From: Flavobacterium sp.
Lineage (GTDB): Bacteria > Bacteroidota > Bacteroidia > Flavobacteriales > Flavobacteriaceae
DNA length: 64,000 bases
NCBI GenBank assembly: GCA_020403245.1
Contig: JADBYA010000012.1
Location: forward strand, 161,503 to 225,502
Direction of reading: 5' to 3'
In this document: positions 54,536 through 63,955 of the stretch, one piece after another
How the letters are laid out: every line of letters starts with the position of its first letter
Position numbering within the stretch: the stretch's first letter is position 1
Made by a program: the position numbers and the translations under genes
Notes under the pieces: model-generated
What the model was told of the DNA's origin: nothing
The model's input: only the letters and a program-made list of their open reading frames with translations
Database searches by the model: none

Positions 54536-55768
54536 AATAATTTTTCCGTTTATAATGACTTGTTCTATCAAATTACTGCCAAAAGCATAGGGCAATTCAT
54601 AAAAAGAATTGATTGGTTTTGTTATAATTAAATTTGCTTTTTTTCCAATGGAGATGCTGCCGTGAGTATTTGAAATTCCCATAGCATAGGCACCATTTAA
54701 GGTTGCTGCGTTAATGGCTTCTTCGGGTGTCATTTTCATTTTGATGCAAGCTGTTGCTACCACAAAATTCATATTCCCAGCGGGTGAAGTACCCGGATTA
54801 AAATCGGAAGCCAAAGCCAAAGGTAATCCGGCATCAATCATTTTTCGAGCTGGAGTATAAGGTATGCTTATAAAATAAGAACAACTTGGTAAAGCCACAG
54901 GCATGGTTTTACTGTTCTTTAAAGCTATAATATCATCATCGGTTACCATTTCAAGATGATCAACAGAAAGGGCATCGTGTTTAACACAAGCGGCAATACC
55001 ATTAATGACTGTAAATTGATTGACATGTATCTTTGAACGCAATCCATATTTTTTACCTGCTTCCATAATTTTTTCTGTTTCCTCCACAGAAAAATATCCT
55101 GTTTCACAAAAAGCATCAATGTAATGGGCAAGATTTTCGGCTGCAATTTTTGGTAACATTTCATTGATGATTACATCAATATATCCGGTATGATTTTCTT
55201 TGTATTCTGTTGGAAAAGCATGAGCACCAAGAAAAGTTGCTTTGATTGCAATGGGATAATTTTCAGCTAGCTTTTTAATGACACGAAGCATTTTTAATTC
55301 TCCTTCAACAGTCAAACCATAACCTGATTTAATTTCTACAGCTCCAGTACCTAGAAGCATAATTTCTTCTAAGCGATTTTTCGATTGATTATAGATTTCA
55401 TCTTCTGATGCTTCGTTTAGTTTTTTGGCTGAATTTAAAATACCACCACCACGATTGGCAATTTCTTCATAGGATAAACCATTAATTCTATCCACAAATT
55501 CTTGCTCTCGATTTCCTACGTATACAATATGTGTATGACTATCACACCATGACGGTAAAACTATTTTACCAAAAGCATCAATGGTTTTATCAGCCCTGTT
55601 TTTTGGACAATTTTCCATTGGACCATAGGAAGTTATAGTATCATTTTCTATCAAAAGAAATGCATTTTTTAGGGTGGGTAAAATAGCCATTTCACTTCCA
55701 GAAACCATTTCAATAGGAGTTTCTCTTACTTGCAAAAGTTCTTTTATATTGATGATTAAAGTTTGCAT
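54530..55768 (-). CDS. hutI: Imidazolonepropionase
   Basis: With the ATG at 55768 it has 412 residues, the family length; the frame extends 19 codons upstream without need. Metal and substrate residues are visible: SWCDSHTHIVYVGNREQEF near residue 85, LGAHAFPTEY, IHVNQF and LASDFNPGTSP. It hydrolyses 4-imidazolone-5-propionate to formimidoyl-glutamate, the substrate of the hutG-type enzyme at 52457. The other hut genes are outside. Confidence 0.95.
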   Translation of the reverse strand: MQTLIINIKELLQVRETPIEMVSGSEMAILPTLKNAFLLIENDTITSYGPMENCPKNRADKTIDAFGKIVLPSWCDSHTHIVYVGNREQEFVDRINGLSYEEIANRGGGILNSAKKLNEASEDEIYNQSKNRLEEIMLLGTGAVEIKSGYGLTVEGELKMLRVIKKLAENYPIAIKATFLGAHAFPTEYKENHTGYIDVIINEMLPKIAAENLAHYIDAFCETGYFSVEETEKIMEAGKKYGLRSKIHVNQFTVINGIAACVKHDALSVDHLEMVTDDDIIALKNSKTMPVALPSCSYFISIPYTPARKMIDAGLPLALASDFNPGTSPAGNMNFVVATACIKMKMTPEEAINAATLNGAYAMGISNTHGSISIGKKANLIITKPINSFYELPYAFGSNLIEQVIINGKIIS

Positions 55769-55836
55769 ACAATGATTTTTGGTAAAAGTAGTTTGAAAAA
55801 AATAAATATTCATAAATTTAGACAAATTTAGAATTC

Positions 55837-56907
55837 GTGAGAAAAATTAAATATAAAAAAGGAAGAAAAGTTAATGCAACTATCTTTGAATATACTGGAG
55901 TTCATAAAAACACAAAAACAGAAATACAACTTTTTGTATATGATACTAATGATGTAAAGGAGTTTAAAGAACTTAAAAAGGAGCAATTAATCCATTGTTT
56001 TGATAGTTCAAAAATTAATTGGTTAAATATTCATGGTATTAATGAAGTTGAGACAATTAAATCTATTGGTGAATATCTGAAGGTAGATAGTTATATGCTT
56101 AGTGATATTATGAATACTACAAAGCGAACAAAATTGGATGAGTATCATGATGTTTTATTTTTTAATATAAAATCATTATTGCCAATTGAAAATACTGATA
56201 ATATTAATGTTGAACAGATTAGTTTTATTTTAAAGAATGGTGTTTTGGTATCATTTCAGGAAAAAAGAAGTGATTTTTTTACTCATATTAGAGAAAGGAT
56301 TAGAACACATTCTGGCATTGTAAGAGATAAAAAAGCAGATTATTTACTGTATTTATTACTTGATGCTATTATGGAGAATTTTTATATCACTATTGAGAAT
56401 GAAGAGAATAGAGTAGAATTATTGATAAATTTATCTAAAACGAGTACTAATCCTCAAGTTTTGGAACAAATAGAAAAACACAGAGACAATTTTAATTTTT
56501 TGAAACGATCAATTATTCCTTTACGCGATTCTTTGTACTCCATTAAAAGCATGAAAGATGACGATGTTTTCAATGCAATTGAGCATGATAACTATAGTTT
56601 TTTTGCACGCTTGCATCAAAAAAGTCTAGAATTACTAGAGCAGATTGAATATGATACGATTACCCTTGACAGTGCTTCCAATTTTTATTTTTCTACACAA
56701 AATCATAAAATGAACGAAGTGATGAAAACACTAACTGTAGTTTCTGTTTTCTTCATGCCATTAACTTTTATTGTTGGTATTTATGGGATGAATTTTGATA
56801 ATATGCCCGAATTACGATGGAAATACGGCTATTTTATGATTATGGGCTTGATGTTTTTATTGCTAATGGGCATGATATTTTATTTCAAGAGAAAAAAATG
56901 GTTTTAA
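55837..56907 (+). CDS. corA: CorA-type magnesium/cobalt channel
   Basis: A 356-residue protein with a cytoplasmic alpha/beta domain and two C-terminal helices; the first ends in the signature YGMNF. It starts with GTG at 55837, and no in-frame ATG fits better near the expected start. It forms pentamers for passive Mg2+ uptake. It is divergent from hutI and its stop is 6 bp from the nhaA stop. Confidence 0.95.
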   Translation: MRKIKYKKGRKVNATIFEYTGVHKNTKTEIQLFVYDTNDVKEFKELKKEQLIHCFDSSKINWLNIHGINEVETIKSIGEYLKVDSYMLSDIMNTTKRTKLDEYHDVLFFNIKSLLPIENTDNINVEQISFILKNGVLVSFQEKRSDFFTHIRERIRTHSGIVRDKKADYLLYLLLDAIMENFYITIENEENRVELLINLSKTSTNPQVLEQIEKHRDNFNFLKRSIIPLRDSLYSIKSMKDDDVFNAIEHDNYSFFARLHQKSLELLEQIEYDTITLDSASNFYFSTQNHKMNEVMKTLTVVSVFFMPLTFIVGIYGMNFDNMPELRWKYGYFMIMGLMFLLLMGMIFYFKRKKWF

Positions 56908-56913
56908 ATTGCT

Positions 56914-58053
56914 TTAATTACTATTTTTTATAGTGCTTTTTAGGAAAATCAATCCAATTATTCCCGCAATCAATGAAGAAATCAAAATCATGATTTTGGA
57001 ATTGTCAATATGTTCACCATCAGAAAAGGCGAGAAGTGTAATAAATATTGACATAGTAAAACCAATTCCTCCAAGAAAGCTTACACCCAATATGGATTTC
57101 CAATTCAAATCGCTCGGAAGTTCACTAAAATTCCATTTTACCGATAGATAACTAAACAACCAAATCCCAATAGGTTTTCCAACTAACAATCCTAATGCTA
57201 TACCCATGGTATAGTGATGACTTAACATAAAATGCCAATCTGATTTTAGTATAATTGCCGTATTGGCCAAAGCAAACAAGGGGAGAATAATAAAAGCAAC
57301 CGGTTTGTGTAAAAAATGTTGCAGAATGAAGGAACTTGATTTTTCATCTCCATTGCCAAAAGGAATTGCAAAAGCTAATAAAACTCCTGTAATTGTTGCA
57401 TGCACACCAGAATTAAGCATAAAATACCACATTATAATCCCACCTACTAAATAAGGAATTAGGTTGCGAATTTTTAATCTATTCAACACTAATAAAAAGG
57501 CAAATATGCCAAGTGCAATAAGTAGATTAGTCCATATTAAATTTTTAGTATAAAAAATAGCAATAATCAATATAGCCCCCAAATCATCTATAACAGCCAA
57601 AGCAGTTAAAAAAACTTTTAATGAAACTGGAACTCTATTGCCTAGTAAAGATAAAATTCCCAGAGCAAAAGCAATATCTGTGGCCATTGGTATTCCCGCA
57701 CCAGATTGTGTTACCGCTCCATAGTTTAGCATTAAATATAACCCTGCTGGCACTATCATTCCTCCAAGTGCTGCCGAAATGGGTAATAGGGCATTTTTAA
57801 AATTGGATAACTCTCCGATATAAACTTCTCGTTCCAATTCTAAACCAATTAATAAAAAGAAAATGGTCATTAAACCATCATTTATCCAATATTCAATAGA
57901 TTGGTTTCCTATTTGGCTGTGCCAAAGATGTATATAGCTTTCACTCCAAACAGAGTTTGCCACAAGCAAAGATACTATTGTGCAAATAATTAAAATGAAC
58001 CCACCCGCTTTTTCACTTTCAAAAAAGTCATGAAATAGTTTTGTTTTTTTCAT
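56914..58053 (-). CDS. nhaA: Na+/H+ antiporter NhaA
   Basis: At 379 residues it has about twelve membrane helices and the transport motif ALAVIDDLGAI with the paired Asp, plus TDIAFALGILSLLG. It exchanges Na+ for H+ at high pH or salt. I use the ATG at 58053; the frame also reaches a TTG two codons upstream. A hairpin with a run of T lies just upstream on the same strand. It is the last ordinary gene before the cassette-like region. Confidence 0.95.
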   Translation of the reverse strand: MKKTKLFHDFFESEKAGGFILIICTIVSLLVANSVWSESYIHLWHSQIGNQSIEYWINDGLMTIFFLLIGLELEREVYIGELSNFKNALLPISAALGGMIVPAGLYLMLNYGAVTQSGAGIPMATDIAFALGILSLLGNRVPVSLKVFLTALAVIDDLGAILIIAIFYTKNLIWTNLLIALGIFAFLLVLNRLKIRNLIPYLVGGIIMWYFMLNSGVHATITGVLLAFAIPFGNGDEKSSSFILQHFLHKPVAFIILPLFALANTAIILKSDWHFMLSHHYTMGIALGLLVGKPIGIWLFSYLSVKWNFSELPSDLNWKSILGVSFLGGIGFTMSIFITLLAFSDGEHIDNSKIMILISSLIAGIIGLIFLKSTIKNSN

Positions 58054-58067
58054 GTTCAAATATAAAA

Positions 58068-58093
58068 AAAAGCACTCATTTCTGACTGCTTTT
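58068..58093 (-). terminator. Hairpin and T-run upstream of nhaA
   Basis: AAAAGCACTCA / TGACTGCTTTT arms with one mismatch and a TTTC loop; on the minus strand the stem is followed by about eight T, 15 bp before the nhaA ATG. It may stop transcription entering from the cassette region or act as an nhaA leader attenuator. Confidence 0.5.
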
Positions 58094-58169
58094 TACAAAT
58101 TGAAAAAGATATTTATTGTAAACTTGTAATAATAAATTCGCTTCTTCTGTTAAACGCTTCAAATCTCTG

Positions 58170-58283
58170 GCAAAGCCAAAGAAATGCAAATAGTAATGAT
58201 TGCCCTTTTGCACACTTGGGGACAGCAACGGAGCTTGTACCCGCACTGCATTATTCCTGGTGGTGGCTTTGACAAAGACGGAG
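58170..58283 (+). pseudogene. Scrap of an IS91-family (HUH/Y2) transposase
   Basis: The plus-strand frame reads MIALLHTWGQQRSLYPHCIIPGGG between flanks without similarity. LHTWGQ...PH.CIVPGGG is the conserved histidine region of IS91-type transposases, where HPHxHC would be usual; here two residues of the HxH are missing. The catalytic tyrosines are absent. It abuts the first attC-like repeat end. Confidence 0.6.
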
Positions 58284-58311
58284 GTTGTGCAACGGTTACC
58301 GCTGTTGTGAG
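58280..58311. repeat. attC-like right end, copy 1 (only the end)
   Basis: GGAGGTTGTGCAACGGTTAC then CGCTGTTGTGAG matches the right end of the repeats at 58768, 60464 and 62082 (GAGGTTGCGCAACAGCTAC). It marks the left limit of the array. Confidence 0.65.
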
Positions 58312-58318
58312 AAGTTTT

Positions 58319-58617
58319 TTATCTATTCGGTTTGATAATCATATCTTTAGTAATTTTTATAACTGGTGCAGTTTTGACGCTATCAACTTTAGGTGAATTT
58401 TTCGGGTCTGAATTTTTTTCAATGTATGCAGTTCTGACAAACTCATTTTTCGAAACAACATTCACAACTTTCATGTCAAGTAAAAAAAACTGTTTAATCT
58501 TTGTTTTTTTCAAAAGGTCGATTGTTTTCAATTCGTCACATTCAAAAAGTTGTAAGTTTTCCAAATTTGGCACGTTTTGTAAATCGAGATTTATTACAGG
58601 ATTTCCTTGAATATATA
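58319..58617 (-). pseudogene. Truncated leucine-rich-repeat-like protein gene
   Basis: The minus-strand frame is open from about 58617 with IYIQGNPVINLDLQNVPNLE, then LQLFECDELKTIDLLKKT, and ends with a Lys-rich tail at 58319. The repeated N-x-L-x-L spacing is LRR-like. The start is missing: the coding part runs into a copy of the intergenic repeat, so this is the 3-prime part of a cassette gene cut by a deletion. Confidence 0.5.
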
Positions 58618-58653
58618 TTGACTCGCATCGCTCGGGTGTAAATCAGCTATCGG

Positions 58654-58768
58654 GAAAATAACCTCGCTTAAATCACCTTAAACGAGGTTGGTTTTTATAC
58701 TTAATTTCATCCCGAAACTTCGGGATAGTTTTTAAGAGAGGTTGCGCAACAGCTACCCGTGTTAGCGG
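58654..58768. repeat. attC-like repeat, copy 2 (right part only)
   Basis: Shares AAAATAACCTCGC..., the CGAGGTT hairpin, ATCCCGAAACTTCGGGAT hairpin and GGTTGCGCAACAGCTACCCG with the full copies, ending GTTAGCGG. The left part found in full copies is missing; the upstream segment is joined to the LRR-like scrap. Confidence 0.85.
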
Positions 58769-58784
58769 ATGCCTTTATATAATT

Positions 58785-60176
58785 TTAATTTTTTATGATT
58801 TTTATATTTTTCATATTTGAATTTGTATATACACTTAAAATATATGTAGCTGGTATTAAATTATATATGTCTAATAATTCCTGAAAAGTATTAACTTTTT
58901 TTGAAATTATTTCTCTACCCATGATATCACTTAAGCTAATATTTATAATTTTTTCATTTTTAGAATTTATATTTATAAAATTTTGTGTGGGATTAGGATA
59001 TACAAATATTGAATTCTTTTGCATATCATAATAGTTGATATTTAATTGTGAACAATTCATAACTATGTTTGGATTCTGTGAATTATTAAATTCTGTACCA
59101 TTACCAAAAGAACCAAAATAATTATTACCCCATACCCATGTAGAACCATTGTTTTTTGTTGAAAAACTACAATCAGCTCCAGCTGTAAAACTCTGCCAAT
59201 CATTATCAATACTTACATTTGTTGGAATGTTTTTATTTATTGTAGTACCATCACCTAACTGTCCAATGTTGTTATTCCCCCAACTCCATAAAGTTCCATC
59301 AACTTTTTTTGCTATTGTATATGCCCCACCGACTGTTATATTAGACCAATTATTTAATCCTATTTGTGTAGGTACTGATCTATATAATATTATCGAACCA
59401 TCCCCTAATTCACCATAATTATTGGGTCCCCAAGCCCATAAAGTACCATCTGATTTTAAACCAATTGAATGAAAATTGCAATCAATTTGAGACCAATTAT
59501 TATTAGTTCCTATTTGAATAGGATAAAATCTATTAATTGTTGTTCCATCCCCTAAATTTCCATCCATGTTATAACCCCAAGCCCACAGAGTCCCATTTAA
59601 TTTTATAGCTAAACTATGAGAACCAGCAGAAATTTTATTCCAATCAGTGTCGGTACCAACTTGTATAGGAGTTAGTTTATTTACATTAGTTCCATCTCCT
59701 AATGCACCATTATAGTTATAGCCCCAAGCCCACAAAGTACCATTTTGTTTAATAGCAATTGTATGATTAATACCAGTTGAAACTTTATTCCAGTCAGAGT
59801 CAGTTCCAATTTGTGTAGGTTCGCTTATGCCAATATTTGTACCATTTCCTAATACACCATATTGATTATAGCCCCAACTCCAAAGTGTTCCATCATTTTT
59901 TAAAGCGACTGAATGCCAATCATTTGATGATACATCCGCCCAATTGGTGTCGGAACTTATTTGTATTGGGGATAATTTGCTAATTGCCGTACCATCTCCT
60001 AATTGAAAATAATCATTACGACCCCATGCCCAAAGTGTTCCATCACTTTTTATTGCAATTGTGAAACTATTTCCACAGCTTATTTTACTCCAACATTGTG
60101 CCAAACAATTTCCACAATTTAATGTGATAAAACTAAATACTATTATTTTTTTAAATAATGAATTTTTCATTTTCAT
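58785..60176 (-). CDS. RCC1-repeat protein with T9SS type A sorting domain
   Basis: The 463-residue protein has a signal peptide, then seven RCC1 repeats of about 50 residues (each like GTLWAWGYNYNGALGDGTN), forming a seven-bladed propeller, and a type A sorting domain (FVYPNPTQNFININS...IKNIKIIKN). It is secreted and probably surface-held. The start at 60176 is 16 nt after the CCGCCAAC boundary, as expected for a cassette gene. Function unknown. Confidence 0.8.
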   Translation of the reverse strand: MKMKNSLFKKIIVFSFITLNCGNCLAQCWSKISCGNSFTIAIKSDGTLWAWGRNDYFQLGDGTAISKLSPIQISSDTNWADVSSNDWHSVALKNDGTLWSWGYNQYGVLGNGTNIGISEPTQIGTDSDWNKVSTGINHTIAIKQNGTLWAWGYNYNGALGDGTNVNKLTPIQVGTDTDWNKISAGSHSLAIKLNGTLWAWGYNMDGNLGDGTTINRFYPIQIGTNNNWSQIDCNFHSIGLKSDGTLWAWGPNNYGELGDGSIILYRSVPTQIGLNNWSNITVGGAYTIAKKVDGTLWSWGNNNIGQLGDGTTINKNIPTNVSIDNDWQSFTAGADCSFSTKNNGSTWVWGNNYFGSFGNGTEFNNSQNPNIVMNCSQLNINYYDMQKNSIFVYPNPTQNFININSKNEKIINISLSDIMGREIISKKVNTFQELLDIYNLIPATYILSVYTNSNMKNIKIIKN

Positions 60177-60191
60177 GTTTTTATAAGGTTT

Positions 60192-60464
60192 CCGCCAACG
60201 TCAGACTGTGAAAAAACTTCCACAATCCACAAACAAATATAAAAAAATACTTGCAAGAAAAACATATTTTTCTTATTTTTAAACATGCAACATCCCCACA
60301 CTTCGGTTTTTTTAGCGCATTATTATTTACAAACTACAACTTTAATCTAAAAAACAAACTCGCCTAAACGACCTTAAACGAGGTTGTTTTTTATGTTTAT
60401 TTTGATCCCAAAACTTCGGGATAGTTTTTAAGAGAGGTTGCGCAACAGCTACCCGTGTTATGCG
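60192..60464. repeat. attC-like repeat, copy 3 (full, 273 bp)
   Basis: Begins CCGCCAACGTCAGACTG and ends CAACAGCTACCCGTGTTATGCG. Inner hairpins: CGAGGTT-type arms near 60360-60390 and the CCCAAAACTTCGGG dyad. The 5-prime end complements the start of the unit on its left (GTTAGCGG), and the 3-prime end opens the next unit (GTTATGCG). Confidence 0.9.
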
Positions 60465-60489
60465 TTCGTTCTTCTTTGTTCATTGTCGT

Positions 60490-60978
60490 TTAAATTAATG
60501 TCTGCAAATATTCAAGATAAATTTTTCCTCTACTTTCAGCAAAGAAGTCAAGTAGTAACATAAAACCGGCTTGAATAAAAAGTCCCAGTCCAACACCTTT
60601 CCAAATAGTCATCGGTTGAAAGAAGAAAAACATAATTATGCTAACTATAATTAATGCTATTTCTACCCATTTATAAATTGCAAAGTTTTTCATTACAGTC
60701 GTCATTCTTGGAATTTCTTCTGTCTGTATTTTCGCTTTGTCAGTTTGCACTATTTGGTTGACTCTTAGAATGTCTTTTGGACTTCTTAAGTACACAGAGC
60801 CACCAACTGTTATCTGAATTAAAGCGATAACTATTAGAGGATAAGCCATTCCGTTGTAAAATGGTTGCTTAACTTTTATAAAAAAGTAAGTAGCAAAAAT
60901 AATTGCAACAAAACCAACTAAAACAAAAAGAACACTTTCGTATTTTTCTGCATTGAAATATTTTGAGATTTGTTCCAT
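60490..60978 (-). CDS. Small integral membrane protein, unknown
   Basis: The 162 residues have four hydrophobic segments (about 17-37, 45-62, 102-120, 127-145). No family was recognised with certainty. It follows the SDR gene after 2 bp on the same strand, both within one unit of the array. Confidence 0.6.
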   Translation of the reverse strand: MEQISKYFNAEKYESVLFVLVGFVAIIFATYFFIKVKQPFYNGMAYPLIVIALIQITVGGSVYLRSPKDILRVNQIVQTDKAKIQTEEIPRMTTVMKNFAIYKWVEIALIIVSIIMFFFFQPMTIWKGVGLGLFIQAGFMLLLDFFAESRGKIYLEYLQTLI

Positions 60979-60980
60979 AA

Positions 60981-61763
60981 TTATTTTGCTTTATCCTGAA
61001 TTTTCCGTGTCAATTTAACTACTAATGCTCTTGGTGTAAACCGAACAGAATTTGCCATTAAATAATTCATCAGCACGTGAATGGCTACTGTTTTGCCTTT
61101 CATCATAGCAGCGTAGCCATATTCAGCCACTTCTTTTGAAGTAGGCAGTTTTTTGCCCTTTACTAAATTGCTTTCTTCCATGGCTGCTGCTGCTTGAAAT
61201 CCACTTTCGGTCGCACCTGGGCAAAGTGTGGTAACGGTTACTCCTTTGTCGTTTACTTCATTGTCCACCGCTTCTGAAAAACTCAAAACATATGCTTTCG
61301 TTGCATAATATACCGCCATAGTTGGTCCTGATTGAAAAGCAGCCGTTGAAGCAACATTCATAATTTTTCCACTTCTCCGTTTAACCATATCTTGTAAATA
61401 TAGTTTTGTAAATTGTGTCAAAGTGGTAATGTTTAAATTTATCATTTGCAACTCTTTGTTCCAATCAGTTTCAACAAACATTCCAAAGTCGCCAAAACCT
61501 GCGTTGTTAATCAAATAATCAATTTGAATGTTTTGTCTTGAGGTCTCGTCATACACTTCTTGGGCTGAGTTATTGGCAGAAAGGTCTATGCCAATGACAT
61601 AAACTTTTACTTTGAATAGGTTTTCCAATTCTGTTTTGAGTTCGTCTAATTTTGATTTGTTTCTTGCTACTAAAACTAAATCGCCTCCTTTTGAGGCGTG
61701 AACTTTTGCTAATTCTAATCCAATTCCGTTGGAGGATCCTGTAATTAGTGCTGTATTTTTCAT
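60981..61763 (-). CDS. Short-chain dehydrogenase/reductase
   Basis: A 260-residue SDR with the nucleotide motif TGSSNGIG (residues 8-15), NNAG near 85, and the catalytic Ser-Tyr-Lys as in VASTAAFQ...YYATKAYV. The Arg after the first strand (VARNKSK) favours NADP(H). It probably reduces a ketone or aldehyde. It is the first gene of its unit; its ATG lies 45 bp from the CGCACAAC boundary. Confidence 0.9.
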   Translation of the reverse strand: MKNTALITGSSNGIGLELAKVHASKGGDLVLVARNKSKLDELKTELENLFKVKVYVIGIDLSANNSAQEVYDETSRQNIQIDYLINNAGFGDFGMFVETDWNKELQMINLNITTLTQFTKLYLQDMVKRRSGKIMNVASTAAFQSGPTMAVYYATKAYVLSFSEAVDNEVNDKGVTVTTLCPGATESGFQAAAAMEESNLVKGKKLPTSKEVAEYGYAAMMKGKTVAIHVLMNYLMANSVRFTPRALVVKLTRKIQDKAK

Positions 61764-61808
61764 TTTTCTATTCTTTTATTTTGATGTCTGTCGGTTTTTT
61801 TAGAATGA

Positions 61809-62082
61809 CGCACAACGTCAGACTGTGAAAAAACTTCCACAATCCACAAACAAATATAAAAAAACACTTGTAAGAAAAACATATTTTTCTTATTTTTAAC
61901 CATGCAACATCCCCACACTTCGGGTTTTTAAGCGCATTATTTTTTACAAACTACAACTTTAATCTAGAAAATAACCTCGCTTAAATCACATTAAACGAGG
62001 TTGCTTTTTATGTTTATTTTGATCCCAAAACTTCGGGATAGTTTTTAAGAGAGGTTGCGCAACAGCTACTGCTGTTGGTGGC
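61809..62082. repeat. attC-like repeat, copy 4 (full, 274 bp)
   Basis: Begins CGCACAACGTCAGACTG and ends GCAACAGCTACTGCTGTTGGTGGC. It is nearly identical in its centre to the copy at 60192-60464, while the ends differ and match the two units that it separates. Confidence 0.9.
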
Positions 62083-62088
62083 AGTTTT

Positions 62089-63540
62089 TTATTTTACCTT
62101 GATGTAAACTACATAATTTGACAAACTTTTTATTTTCTCTGTCAATAAAGTTGTTTTGCTTAAAACAGTTTTTGGCAGTTCAATTTTGTCATTTATTTCC
62201 TCAATAAGTAAATTCAAATATTTTGTTTTAATTGCATAATTTACATTGTCTGTTAAGCTTTTGTCAAGACCAGACGAGGTAATTCCAACTAAATTACCAT
62301 CATTGTCAAATAATGGACCGCCACTATTTCCTGGTTGAATAGGAACAGATATTTGATAAGTTGAAATTTCTCCTTTGTAGCCAGATTTTGCGTTTATCTT
62401 TCCGTCAGTAAATTTAATTTCTTCGCCCATAATTTGTGTCATAGGAAATCCCAATGCAAAAACTGAAGTTCCGACTTCGGAACTTTCAGTTTTGAAATTG
62501 TAATTTATAGTTGTTAATGAAACAAATGAGTTGTCGTCTATTTTCAAAATTGCTAAATCATTTTGCTCGTCAGAAACTACAACTTTAGCTTTGAAAGGCT
62601 TACCATTATAAACAATTTCTATAGTTTTTGCTTCTTTGATAACGTGAAAATTAGTTGCTAAATAACCTTTTTTGTCAATAAAAAAACCTGTTCCTGAACT
62701 TTTCCAATTATTTGTATTTGCAATTTTAGTTGATGAATTTACGTCATTGTCATAAGTTGGGTACATTTTTAAATACAAGTCTTGACTATTATCTCCTGCT
62801 TCTGATAATGTTTTCATCGAAGCACTTTCAAAGATTACATTTATATCTTTATTATATGCTTTATTTAGCATAAACCAATTTGATTTGAAAATACCGAATT
62901 GAGCTGTTTTTCTTAAAGTTGCTTTTATATCTCCTTCTTTCCAACCTGTTCCTCTTGCTCCAGCTAAATAAATAATTTTGTATTCATTTTTTTCTTTTAA
63001 AACAGCTAATCTATATTCAATTTGGGAAGAAACTTTTTCGTAAATTCCTTCTATATCTGAAATACCATCTTTAGTCCAATGCTCAATTAAGTTGTCATAA
63101 GTCCAATCAGTATCACTTTTTTCAATTTCTGTTGAATTTAATATTCCAATATCAGATAACTTAATTAAATTCTTATTTGGAATCTTTTTCATTATTGATT
63201 CATCAGAAATTTCGAAATCAAACCCCTGTAATCTGGGCCATCGAGCCTTTAAGTTTATGTAATAAATTTTGTTCTTTTGGACATTGATATTTGTAGAACC
63301 TTTATAATTCATAACATCACAAGAACCAATAATTTTTATTTGACCTATGTTGAAAACTTTGTATTCAAGAGCACTTCCATTCGATAAATTACATATAAAT
63401 TGATCGCTGATTTCTATTTTAACATCCTGACTTGCAATTGTAAAAACTTTAGGTCTACTTATATATATCGTTGCATAATCATTTTGGGCAAATGATAGAT
63501 TAATCGATAAAATGGATAAAAGTAAAAAAATGGATTTCAT
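62089..63540 (-). CDS. Exported trypsin-like (S1C/HtrA-like) serine protease with N-terminal domain
   Basis: With the ATG at 63540 it has 483 residues and a signal peptide ending NLSFAQ. The first ~270 residues hold no known domain. The protease domain has the triad His in TNFHVI (near 299), Asp in NDLAIL (near 328) and Ser in PGNSGGPL (near 406). There is no PDZ domain. It should act in the periplasm or outside. The upstream 88-residue gene ends 4 bp before this start. Confidence 0.9.
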   Translation of the reverse strand: MKSIFLLLSILSINLSFAQNDYATIYISRPKVFTIASQDVKIEISDQFICNLSNGSALEYKVFNIGQIKIIGSCDVMNYKGSTNINVQKNKIYYINLKARWPRLQGFDFEISDESIMKKIPNKNLIKLSDIGILNSTEIEKSDTDWTYDNLIEHWTKDGISDIEGIYEKVSSQIEYRLAVLKEKNEYKIIYLAGARGTGWKEGDIKATLRKTAQFGIFKSNWFMLNKAYNKDINVIFESASMKTLSEAGDNSQDLYLKMYPTYDNDVNSSTKIANTNNWKSSGTGFFIDKKGYLATNFHVIKEAKTIEIVYNGKPFKAKVVVSDEQNDLAILKIDDNSFVSLTTINYNFKTESSEVGTSVFALGFPMTQIMGEEIKFTDGKINAKSGYKGEISTYQISVPIQPGNSGGPLFDNDGNLVGITSSGLDKSLTDNVNYAIKTKYLNLLIEEINDKIELPKTVLSKTTLLTEKIKSLSNYVVYIKVK

Positions 63541-63544
63541 ATAT

Positions 63545-63811
63545 TTATTGTAATTCATCAAGTAAAACTAATTTATAATTTGGTATTTCAATTTCTTTTG
63601 GGAATGGATTAGGAATAGATTGAATAAGTAAATAGTCAAAATTACCTAATTCAATACTTGATATTTTTTCTTTAAGTCCCAAAATGTTTGTTTTTGCTGT
63701 TAGAGCTATTAAACTATCTTCAGTTAAATTTTCAAATCTTGATTTTGTAATAACATACTTTTCCGAATTATTGTCAATTAAACTTACAACGTCTCCAATT
63801 TTAAATTTCAT
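63545..63811 (-). CDS. Small protein of unknown function upstream of the protease
   Basis: The 88 residues start GDVVSLIDNNSEKYVITKS, an SH3-like pattern seen in small uncharacterised proteins. It has no signal peptide or membrane segment. It is the first gene of its unit, and the ATG is 42 bp from the GCCACCAAC boundary. It may be translated together with the protease. Confidence 0.6.
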   Translation of the reverse strand: MKFKIGDVVSLIDNNSEKYVITKSRFENLTEDSLIALTAKTNILGLKEKISSIELGNFDYLLIQSIPNPFPKEIEIPNYKLVLLDELQ

Positions 63812-63853
63812 ATCTTTATGTTTTCTGATTTTCGGTTATTTTCGTGCAAAATT

Positions 63854-63955
63854 GCCACCAACGTCAGACTGTGAAAAAACTTCCACAATCCACAAACAAA
63901 TATAAAAAAATACTTGTAAGAAAAACATATTTTTCTTATTTTTAACCATGCAACA
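63854..63955. repeat. attC-like repeat, copy 5 (left part)
   Basis: GCCACCAACGTCAGACTG and about 85 further bases match the left part of the full copies, down to ATGCAACA. The match then stops, because a transposase-like frame begins here. Confidence 0.85.

Noticed and set aside
58057..58064. TATATTTG as the nhaA -7 box
   Set aside because: It ends only 3 nt before the nhaA ATG, which would leave no leader; more likely part of the T/A-rich hairpin tail.
58184..58396. Plus-strand 70-codon frame as an intact gene
   Set aside because: Only its first half resembles an IS91 transposase; the rest runs through the attC-like end and the antisense of the LRR-like scrap.
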